The position numbers and the translations under genes are program-made. The notes under the pieces were generated by a model that saw only the letters and a program-made list of their open reading frames with translations, was not told the DNA's origin and made no database searches. This document shows positions 6,922 through 12,498 of a stretch of 12,498 bases of DNA, one piece after another. Origin of the DNA: an uncultured Carnobacterium sp. (lineage in GTDB: Bacteria; Bacillota; Bacilli; Lactobacillales; Aerococcaceae); contig CAJPNA010000025.1 in the NCBI GenBank assembly GCA_905371865.1, positions 1 through 12,498 on the forward strand, in the 5' to 3' direction. Each line of letters opens with the position of its first letter. Positions within the stretch are counted from its first letter, which is position 1.

Positions 6922-8193
6922 ATGAAAAATATGATCGATTATGTACAAGAGTTTGGAAAGGACACGTTTGATGAGAGACCTTTCTCTGAAATTGACGCCC
7001 TTGTCTTAACGGAATTAGGATATTCACCTCTAGAAGAAATCGTTTCTTCAGATATGAGTGGAAAAGAATTTTCAAAGGTTGAAGAGATTGCTCACTATAT
7101 GGGGGAAAATTCGGAGAGATTATTGAGAGATAATCCGATGATGATTACGCAAGAAAGAGTCGATTTAACTCAGGAAATTGGAAAAGCGAAACGATATCAA
7201 TCCCTTAAGTTTTTTGGGATGAAGAGCGAAGTGGACTCAGACATTACGAAACAATTCGCTGCATTGACAGTGGAAATCAACCCCAACGTGCGTATCGTGA
7301 TTTACCGTGGAACAGATGAAACGCTGATTGGTTGGAAAGAGGACTTTATGATGACGTATTCTCCAATTATTCCAGCGCATAAAGATGCTAAGGAATATTT
7401 GGAGCAACAGGCGAAGGTGTTCGACGGGGAAATCCTTTTGTCAGGACATTCAAAAGGAGGAAATCTAGCCTTATACGCTGCCTCTACCCAAGAGAAAGAA
7501 GTTCAATCGAGATTAGGGAAAATCTTCTGTTTTGATTCTCCAGGATTACACCGTTCAATTTTAGAAACGGAAGGCTATCATGCAGTGGTTCCGTTAGCGA
7601 TGCGTTACATTCCTCAAGATGCGTTGGTAGGATTGCTTTTGGAATCTGAAATTCCTTATGTCATCGTTAAAAGTAATGCCTTTGCTGCTCTTCAACATTG
7701 CGCTTTGACGTGGGAAATCGAAAATGGACAATTTGTAACGATGGATCATTTGACGAAAAACAGTCAATTAAATGACCAAACCTTTAAAAAATGGACTGAA
7801 GAAGTGAGTGATGAAGAACTAGAACTGTTCTGGGACGTGTTCTTCGAGCTTCTTTTTACGATTGGTTTAGATACGATTAATGATGTATTTGGCAAATTTA
7901 TGTATTATGTTCAAGAGTTCTTTAAAGCTGCAGGGCAAATGGATGAAGATAAACGTGAACTACTCACTCGAGTAGCCTTGCTTTTACTACAGACTCGCTT
8001 CGATGTATGGAGAGCTTCCATTAGTTTTGCGGATACATTTAACGTCGAATTTCCAAGCTGGGATGATATTTTAACGAGCATTCATTGGAAAAAAGAAGGA
8101 ATTTCGATTAAATATCAGGCAAGCCAGGAGAATGAAGAGATTCGAGAATACTATCAACAGCGACACGAACAAAAGAAACACGAAGAGAAATAA
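6922..8193 (+). CDS. DUF2974 / Mbeg1-like alpha/beta-hydrolase-fold protein
   Basis: This 423-residue protein carries the hallmarks of the Mbeg1-like (DUF2974) family, lipase-like proteins of unknown substrate. The segment IVIYRGTDETLIGWKEDF (about 126-143) is the conserved N-terminal strand and RGTDE motif. GHSKG (175-179) is the nucleophile elbow with S177. FDSPG (204-208) carries a conserved Asp, and H259 (near LQHCALTWEI) is a candidate catalytic His. The C-terminal quarter is predicted helical and ends in a charged EEIREYYQQRHEQKK tail. There is no signal peptide, so it probably acts in the cytosol. I chose the ATG at 6922 because GGAGG lies 8 nt upstream, whereas a TTG at 6889 falls on the predicted transcription start. 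It is monocistronic and converges on the thiolase gene. Esterase or lipase activity is inferred from the fold. Confidence 0.85.
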   Translation: MKNMIDYVQEFGKDTFDERPFSEIDALVLTELGYSPLEEIVSSDMSGKEFSKVEEIAHYMGENSERLLRDNPMMITQERVDLTQEIGKAKRYQSLKFFGMKSEVDSDITKQFAALTVEINPNVRIVIYRGTDETLIGWKEDFMMTYSPIIPAHKDAKEYLEQQAKVFDGEILLSGHSKGGNLALYAASTQEKEVQSRLGKIFCFDSPGLHRSILETEGYHAVVPLAMRYIPQDALVGLLLESEIPYVIVKSNAFAALQHCALTWEIENGQFVTMDHLTKNSQLNDQTFKKWTEEVSDEELELFWDVFFELLFTIGLDTINDVFGKFMYYVQEFFKAAGQMDEDKRELLTRVALLLLQTRFDVWRASISFADTFNVEFPSWDDILTSIHWKKEGISIKYQASQENEEIREYYQQRHEQKKHEEK

Positions 8194-8261
8194 AGTTACA
8201 GCTTTACTTCGAATCTTTAAATTGATTTCTTTTCTTCGTTCTTCCAAGGAAAAAAGAAGAG

Positions 8262-8313
8262 AAAGAGAGTTGCCCAAAATTCACTTATAAGTGAATTTTG
8301 AGCAACTCTCTTT
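8262..8313. terminator. Long bidirectional terminator between convergent genes
   Basis: The two 26-nt arms (8262-8287 and 8288-8313) are reverse complements except for one mismatch (C8274/A8301). T-rich tails follow on both sides: TTTATTTCTATTATTTTT on the plus strand, and CTTCTTTTTT on the minus strand just beyond the stem. It sits between the stops of the hydrolase gene (8193) and the thiolase gene (8321) and can end both transcripts. The gap 8194-8261 holds only AT-rich spacer. Confidence 0.88.
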
Positions 8314-8320
8314 ATTTCTA

Positions 8321-9505
8321 TTATTTTTCTCGTTCAATTGCGATGGCAACGCCCATTCCGCCGCCCACACAAAGTGAAGCAACGCCGAGTTTACCATCTA
8401 GTTGTTCGAGAGCATTCATCAGTGTGACCACAATACGGGTACCAGAAGCACCGATTGGATGACCTAGTGCAATCGCCCCACCAAATGGATTTACTTTTTC
8501 AGTTGGGATTTTCAAGTCTTTAATGACGGCCATACTTTGTGCTGCAAAGGCTTCGTTCAGTTCGAAAATATCCACTTTTTCAAGCGGGATGCGTGTACGT
8601 GCTACTAACTTTTCGATGGCTGGAACAGGTCCAATTCCCATGATTGCAGGGTCTACGCCTGCTTCTGCATATCCTTTTAAAGTTGCTAGTATAGGAAGAT
8701 TCAATTCTTTGGCATATTCGCGAGTGGTCATAATGACACAAGCGGCTCCATCATTGATTCCTGAAGAATTTCCAGCAGTGACCACTCCATCTTTTTTGAA
8801 GGATGGTTTTAATCCAGAAAGACTTTCCAGTGTGGTGTTTGCACGGATGAATTCATCGCTAGATTTGAAGTCTTCAGATTTTGTCTTGCGATTGAAGACT
8901 GCGACTGGAGTAATTTCCTTCTCGAAATGACCATCTTCTTGAGCTTTAGCAGCTTTTTGTTGAGAAGCCACAGCGAAGGCGTCTTGTTCTTCGCGTGTAA
9001 ATCCGTATTTTTCAACGATGTTTTCTGCGGTAATCCCCATTGCATCCATTGAATAGGCGTCTGTTAACCCATCATTAAATAATGAATCGACTAAAGTAAC
9101 CGGTCCGTTTTTTGGAGCAAACCGTTGTTGTAATAAATGAGGTGCTAAACTCATATTTTCACCAGCTAAGACGATTTTAGCATCTCCTAGTCGAAGGGAT
9201 TGCGCTGCAAGAATAATAGCTTTTAACCCAGAACCACAAACTTCATTGACCGTTAAGGCTGTACTAGAATGGAGTAGACCAGCTTTTAATCCTACTTGTC
9301 GAGCAGGGTTTTGGCCAAGTCCAGCTTGTAAAACATTTCCGAAAATCACTGTATCAATTTGGTCGGGAGATAATTTGGCTTTTTGGATTGCGGATTTTGC
9401 TACCGCTGTTCCTAATTCAATCGCAGAGGTTGTAGCAAATTGACCTCCGAATTTACCAATGGCAGTCCGTGTGGCACTGACAATGACAATATCATTTCCG
9501 TTCAT
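8321..9505 (-). CDS. Acetyl-CoA C-acetyltransferase (acetoacetyl-CoA thiolase)
   Basis: This 394-residue cytosolic enzyme condenses two acetyl-CoA to acetoacetyl-CoA, step one of the mevalonate route. The thiolase catalytic set is intact: nucleophile C90 in NEVCGSGLKA, H349 in GGAIALGHPIGASG, and C379 in SLCVGGGMG, near the C-terminus. Length is standard for a stand-alone biosynthetic thiolase; it is not fused to HMG-CoA reductase as in enterococcal MvaE. The start has AAAGGA (complement of 9515-9520) 9 nt upstream. It is divergent from mvaS across 229 nt, and this pairing supports a biosynthetic rather than fatty-acid-degrading role. Names used for such genes include atoB and thlA. A degradative beta-ketothiolase is the main alternative, less likely here. 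It ends at the long shared terminator. Confidence 0.92.
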   Translation of the reverse strand: MNGNDIVIVSATRTAIGKFGGQFATTSAIELGTAVAKSAIQKAKLSPDQIDTVIFGNVLQAGLGQNPARQVGLKAGLLHSSTALTVNEVCGSGLKAIILAAQSLRLGDAKIVLAGENMSLAPHLLQQRFAPKNGPVTLVDSLFNDGLTDAYSMDAMGITAENIVEKYGFTREEQDAFAVASQQKAAKAQEDGHFEKEITPVAVFNRKTKSEDFKSSDEFIRANTTLESLSGLKPSFKKDGVVTAGNSSGINDGAACVIMTTREYAKELNLPILATLKGYAEAGVDPAIMGIGPVPAIEKLVARTRIPLEKVDIFELNEAFAAQSMAVIKDLKIPTEKVNPFGGAIALGHPIGASGTRIVVTLMNALEQLDGKLGVASLCVGGGMGVAIAIEREK

Positions 9506-9613
9506 ATCTTTGATTCCTTTCTAAAGTAGATTCACTTTCATCTCCTCTATTTTATAAGATTTTGCCTCTAAACCCTAATTTTTAATAGTTCTAAATAGTA
9601 AAGAATTGTTTAA

Positions 9614-9619
9614 ATTATA
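9614..9619 (-). promoter_or_regulatory. Possible -10 element of the thiolase gene
   Basis: The minus strand reads TATAAT here, about 110 nt upstream of the thiolase start. The best -35-like match, TGGACA (complement of 9640-9645), is 20 nt away, which is longer than ideal. A second AT-rich option is TATAAA (complement of 9551-9556). The assignment is therefore tentative. Confidence 0.35.
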
Positions 9620-9636
9620 GAACAAATAGTAAATTC

Positions 9637-9667
9637 AATTGTCCAGACGGCAATTTTTTGCTAGTAT
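9637..9667 (+). promoter_or_regulatory. mvaS promoter with overlapping inverted repeat
   Basis: TTGTCC (9639-9644) lies 17 nt before TAGTAT (9662-9667), which is preceded by TG in the extended -10 position. An overlapping TATAGT (9665-9670) is an alternative -10. The inverted repeat AATTG/CAATT (9637-9641 and 9651-9655) covers the -35 region and lies between the plus-strand -10 and the candidate minus-strand -10 at 9614-9619. A factor bound there could affect both mevalonate genes; this is inference. Confidence 0.5.
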
Positions 9668-9690
9668 AGTTGTTGCTAAGAAAGAACAGG

Positions 9691-9718
9691 AAGACTAACA
9701 TGTGGTTAGGGCTTTTTT
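9691..9718 (+). promoter_or_regulatory. Terminator-like hairpin in the mvaS leader (possible attenuator)
   Basis: CTAAC (9695-9699) pairs with GTTAG (9705-9709), extended by AAG/CTT across a small internal loop, and is followed by T6 (9713-9718). The T-run ends only 2 nt before the mvaS ribosome binding site AAAGGAG (9721-9727). With a short stem it would be a weak terminator or a fold controlling access to the binding site. Confidence 0.4.
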
Positions 9719-9735
9719 GTAAAGGAGAACAATAA
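9700..9735 (+). CDS. Candidate 11-residue leader peptide coupled to mvaS
   Basis: An ATG at 9700 opens an 11-codon frame, MWLGLFCKGEQ, whose TAA stop (9733-9735) overlaps the mvaS ATG in TAATG. CAGGAAG (9687-9693) lies 6 nt before this ATG and can serve as ribosome binding site. Its start codon sits in the loop of the leader hairpin, and its last codons cover the mvaS ribosome binding site, so its translation would reshape access to mvaS. An 11-codon frame can arise by chance, so this is a plausible but unproven gene. Confidence 0.35.
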   Translation: MWLGLFCKGEQ

Positions 9736-10895
9736 TGAATATAGGAATAGATAAGATTGGCTTTTTTGTTCCGCCAACTGCAATGGATATGGAAACATTG
9801 GCAGTTGCTCGTGGAGTAGAGCCAGCTAAATACACGATTGGTATTGGACAGTCTACAATGGCAGTAGCTCCAGTCACACAAGATATCGTGACTTTAGCCG
9901 CAAATGCAGCTTTATCGATTATTGATGATGCTGACCGCGAATCTATTGATATGATTTTATTTGGAACAGAAACAGGAATTGATCAATCAAAATCAGCTGC
10001 AGTCTATATGCAACGAATGTTAGGGTTATCTAATCGTGTTCGAAGCGTAGAATTAAAGCACGCTTGTTATGGGGCAACAGCAGCCCTTCAATTAGCAAAA
10101 GGGCATATCGCATTAAACCCATCATCAAAAGTATTGGTCATTGCGAGTGATATCGCTAAATATGGATTGAATTCAGGTGGAGAACCTACTCAAGGAGCTG
10201 GTGCGGTAGCCATGGTTGTTTCTGAGTCACCACGTTTATTAGTTTTAGACAATGAAACAAGCTTGTTTACGGATGACGTAATGGACTTTTGGAGACCGAA
10301 CTATGAAGCCTATCCACTAGTAGATGGTCAATTTTCAAATGAACAATACATCCGTTTCTTCTCTGAAGTGTGGAAGAACTATCAAGAAAAGACTCATTGC
10401 GAATTTTCGGACTTCGAGGCCATTTGCTTCCACTTACCGTATACGAAGATGGGGATGAAAGCTTTCAAACCGTTCTTAGAAGAAATGAGCGAAGAAGAAA
10501 GAGAACGTTTCACGGCAAGATACCAAGAAGCGTCTCTTTATAACCGCCATGTCGGAAATATTTATACAGGATCATTATTCCTAAGTTTTATTTCGTTATT
10601 AGAAAACAGTTCTGTACTAGTTGCTGGAGACCGCATCGGATTCTTTAGTTATGGTTCAGGAGCAGTTGGGGAATTCTTTGCTGGGGAATTAGTTGAAGGA
10701 TTCGAAAATCAATTGCATATTGCGGAACATAAGGCTTTGCTTGAAAACCGCAAAATGCTCACTGTTGAAGAATACGAAGAAATCTTTATGGAAGTTGTCG
10801 ATTCTAGCGGTGAACAAACTTTCACACGTGAAGACAATAGCCCAGTGACACTCACAGGAGTTAAAAATCACGAAAGACAATACACTATAAAATAA
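9735..10895 (+). CDS. mvaS: Hydroxymethylglutaryl-CoA synthase
   Basis: This 386-residue cytosolic enzyme condenses acetyl-CoA with acetoacetyl-CoA to HMG-CoA, step two of the mevalonate pathway that supplies isoprenoids such as the undecaprenyl carrier. The catalytic triad is complete and at the positions known for the enterococcal enzyme: E79 (LFGTETG), C111 (KHACYGATAA) and H233 (CFHLPYTKMG). The N-terminal half also holds the family signature around GIDQSKSAAVYMQRMLGL. Length is standard. AAAGGAG lies 7 nt before the ATG, which overlaps the stop of a small upstream frame (TAATG). The substrate would come from the divergent thiolase. No HMG-CoA reductase follows; a terminator comes 10 nt after the stop. 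Confidence 0.96.
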   Translation: MNIGIDKIGFFVPPTAMDMETLAVARGVEPAKYTIGIGQSTMAVAPVTQDIVTLAANAALSIIDDADRESIDMILFGTETGIDQSKSAAVYMQRMLGLSNRVRSVELKHACYGATAALQLAKGHIALNPSSKVLVIASDIAKYGLNSGGEPTQGAGAVAMVVSESPRLLVLDNETSLFTDDVMDFWRPNYEAYPLVDGQFSNEQYIRFFSEVWKNYQEKTHCEFSDFEAICFHLPYTKMGMKAFKPFLEEMSEEERERFTARYQEASLYNRHVGNIYTGSLFLSFISLLENSSVLVAGDRIGFFSYGSGAVGEFFAGELVEGFENQLHIAEHKALLENRKMLTVEEYEEIFMEVVDSSGEQTFTREDNSPVTLTGVKNHERQYTIK

Positions 10896-10905
10896 TCAAC
10901 CAACC

Positions 10906-10934
10906 AACCGTAGCCTCCAAGGTTACGGTTTTTT
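10906..10934 (+). terminator. Rho-independent terminator of mvaS
   Basis: AACCGTAGCC (10906-10915) pairs with GGTTACGGTT (10921-10930), 10 bp including one G-U pair, around TCCAA. The run of T extends through 10934. Confidence 0.92.
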
Positions 10935-10959
10935 ATTGAGTGCAAGACTGCAAAAATAA

Positions 10960-10983
10960 AAATGTAGCATATATGTTACATTT
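10960..10983. repeat. 24-bp near-perfect palindrome downstream of mvaS
   Basis: The two halves are reverse complements except for one G/T pair (10967 and 10976), and the centre reads CATATATG. The arms are AAATGTA and TACATTT. It lies beyond the mvaS terminator and over 400 nt before the next gene, so an operator role for either gene is doubtful. A hairpin or a remnant repeat is also possible. The centre is the same octamer as in the palindrome at 31-50, although the arms differ. Confidence 0.45.
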
Positions 10984-11368
10984 CAAATTTTAAAATCAAA
11001 AGTAAAATATAAACGTTGAAATGAAGCGGTTTTTATCGGTATATTCAACAGCAGGCTTTTGGTTTAAAAGTACAAATGTAGAAAATCATAGTAAAAATTC
11101 CTAGAAAAAATCAAAAAATTTTTTCAGTCACCTCGCGATTTGAATCATCAAAAAGCTTCAGAAAGACCGGTGGTATGCGCTTTCTAACACCTTTCAAAAA
11201 TCCATCCAAAATGAGGGGTGCAACACTTTTTTTCATTTTTTTATAAAGGATTTGAACAAAACGCACAAAAAGATGATGCCGCAGAAGTTTGATAAAAATA
11301 GAGATAGATTAGGCTTTCTAAGAAAAAAATCTTTGCTAATATAGCTTGGTATCATTGCTAAAATTAGA
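10984..11368. other. AT-rich intergenic region without a recognisable gene
   Basis: About 385 nt contain stops in all frames at short intervals. Minor structure includes GTTGAA/TTCAAC (11015-11020 and 11044-11049), an 8-bp inverted repeat GAAAAAAT/ATTTTTTC (11104-11111 and 11118-11125), and AGAAAG/CTTTCT around 11159-11186. A less AT-rich island around 11130-11220 stands out against its flanks, but I could not link it to any known element. It may hold a small RNA or the remains of a lost gene. Confidence 0.4.
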
Positions 11369-11398
11369 TGTACAAAGTTTTTAACTATTTGCTATAAT
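11369..11398 (+). promoter_or_regulatory. Promoter of the ABC exporter gene
   Basis: TGCTATAAT (11390-11398) is an extended -10 with a perfect TATAAT core. TGTACA (11369-11374) at 18 nt is a weak -35. Transcription would begin near 11405, leaving a leader of about 36 nt with AGGAAGG at 11422-11428. Confidence 0.65.
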
Positions 11399-11440
11399 TA
11401 ATATCGTAATAGAAGCTGTGTAGGAAGGAATGTAAACGAT

Positions 11441-12498
11441 ATGGGATATATGAAGAAGATATTAGGTTGGATACCAAGGAAATACCTATTATTAATAGCA
11501 ATTGGTATGTCTTTAACTGCTTTAGATGGTATTATTATCCCTTCTTTTATTTCTGGATTAATTGATGTTTCGGCGACTCAAAAGGTTGAGGATTTAGTAA
11601 AAATTTCAATGATAGGTATTCTCAGCTTTTCCCTTATTCGGCTTGGATTATTTATATGGGAAGATTCACAACAAAAAATGATAAAGCAGGTGACTCTATT
11701 CCTTAAAGAAAAAGTTATTACTGCGTTCTTTTATGGGAAGTTTAATCAACAGGAAGTAGAGTCAATAGTGCTTAGTGAATTAAAACTATTAGAAGAACAA
11801 GGAATTAAGTCCATCATGGGATTTTTCTATTGTCTTGTATTTGCGTTGGTCACTTTGTTATATGTGTCCGCTATAGATTTAAAGCTGGCAGCTCTCTTTA
11901 TAACGTTGTCGTTCCTACCAATATTAGTGCCAAAATTATTTGCGAAATCTATTCGAAAGCATTCAAAGGAATGGGCTGAAGTGAACCAATTAAGTATCTT
12001 GCAACAACAAGAATATTTGAAAAGTAAGCCGATTATTAAGAACTTTTTTGTTGAAAAAATCTTTTTGAATAAGTTGAAGGGAACCTTAAATCAAACAGAA
12101 GAAGCCTATTTTCAAATGAATCATGTACGATTTACATCGAAGTTATTAGCAAACTTACTTTCAGGATTAAGTTCATTTGTACCGCTAGCTATTGGGGTAT
12201 ATTTAGTTATTGTTGGGGACACTAAGTTAGCCACAGTTATTGCAATTTATTTAGCGAGTGATCGTATTGTTAGTCCTTTACTCAATGCAATAGATTATTA
12301 TCAAAGATTTAATTCAATCATTCCTGTGATTGAAAGAGTGGAAAAGTATACGGAGTTTGAATGGACTCATTTAGAAAGCAAATCAAGTATTAGTACGGTA
12401 TTTCCAATTGAGTTAAAAGAGTGCACTGTTCAAATTGATGGAATGACTATATTAAGCAAAATTAATATAGAAATGAATGAGAATGATAGGATACTGAT
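11441..12498 (+). CDS. ABC transporter, exporter-type permease/ATPase fusion (partial, 3' end outside window)
   Basis: An open frame runs 352 codons from the ATG at 11441 to the window edge without a stop. Hydrophobic segments at about 15-41, 55-73, 127-150, 152-170 and 240-285 fit the six-helix ABC_membrane (type I exporter) domain. The long charged segment 170-235, including an EYLKSKPIIKNFFVE stretch, is the usual cytoplasmic extension. From about residue 325 the sequence (VQIDGMTILSKINIEM) matches the start of a nucleotide-binding domain; Walker A and later motifs lie beyond the window. There is no N-terminal C39 peptidase domain. AGGAAGG is 12 nt before ATG 11441; the ATG at 11450 is an alternative start. 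Substrate cannot be told; drug, peptide or lipid export are all possible. Confidence 0.82.
   Translation, partial: MGYMKKILGWIPRKYLLLIAIGMSLTALDGIIIPSFISGLIDVSATQKVEDLVKISMIGILSFSLIRLGLFIWEDSQQKMIKQVTLFLKEKVITAFFYGKFNQQEVESIVLSELKLLEEQGIKSIMGFFYCLVFALVTLLYVSAIDLKLAALFITLSFLPILVPKLFAKSIRKHSKEWAEVNQLSILQQQEYLKSKPIIKNFFVEKIFLNKLKGTLNQTEEAYFQMNHVRFTSKLLANLLSGLSSFVPLAIGVYLVIVGDTKLATVIAIYLASDRIVSPLLNAIDYYQRFNSIIPVIERVEKYTEFEWTHLESKSSISTVFPIELKECTVQIDGMTILSKINIEMNENDRIL

Noticed and set aside
11021..11104. 27-codon frame starting MKRFLSVYSTAG downstream of mvaS
   Set aside because: No ribosome binding site precedes it, no promoter is evident, and length is within chance for this region.
11430..11435. 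ATGTAA start-stop element before the ABC exporter
   Set aside because: The ribosome binding site is only 1 nt away, too close for initiation there; most likely chance.
1..12498. CRISPR array, insertion sequence or prophage
   Set aside because: No regularly spaced repeats, transposase, integrase or phage structural genes were seen anywhere in the window.

Overview
The window is a low-GC, gene-dense segment typical of a Gram-positive Firmicute of the order Lactobacillales. The evidence is AGGAGG-type ribosome binding sites, AT-rich promoters, hairpin-plus-T-run terminators, a potABCD operon headed by an XRE-cupin regulator, and mevalonate-pathway genes. A Carnobacteriaceae-like host such as Granulicatella is my guess from overall protein flavour; nothing in the sequence proves it.

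Layout. (1) 1-4623, + strand: a promoter and small operator-like inverted repeat, then an XRE-cupin regulator and potA-potB-potC-potD, with 22 nt after the regulator and 8-, 4- and 4-nt overlaps after that, ended by a strong terminator. This is a complete, self-regulated spermidine/putrescine ABC importer. (2) 4624-5273: about 650 nt without a convincing gene. Its first half folds on paper into a multi-helix RNA, with a 12-bp long-range stem enclosing two long hairpins and smaller ones. It is the best candidate for something undescribed here. Its second half is strongly purine-rich. (3) 5274-8193: a minus-strand DUF1846 gene and a divergent plus-strand DUF2974/Mbeg1-like alpha/beta-hydrolase gene, each with a recognisable promoter element. 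(4) 8262-8313: a 52-nt hairpin terminator shared by two convergent genes. (5) 8321-10934: an acetyl-CoA acetyltransferase (minus) divergent from HMG-CoA synthase mvaS (plus), the first two steps of the mevalonate pathway, sharing a 229-nt control region. The mvaS leader carries a terminator-like hairpin and an 11-codon reading frame whose stop overlaps the mvaS start (TAATG). (6) 10935-11440: AT-rich non-coding DNA with several inverted repeats. (7) 11441-end: an ABC exporter-type gene (membrane domain plus the start of the ATPase domain), cut by the window edge.

The pot genes work as one importer. The thiolase and MvaS act in sequence, acetyl-CoA to acetoacetyl-CoA to HMG-CoA. HMG-CoA reductase is not in the window. 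No tRNA, rRNA, CRISPR array, insertion sequence or prophage gene was recognised.
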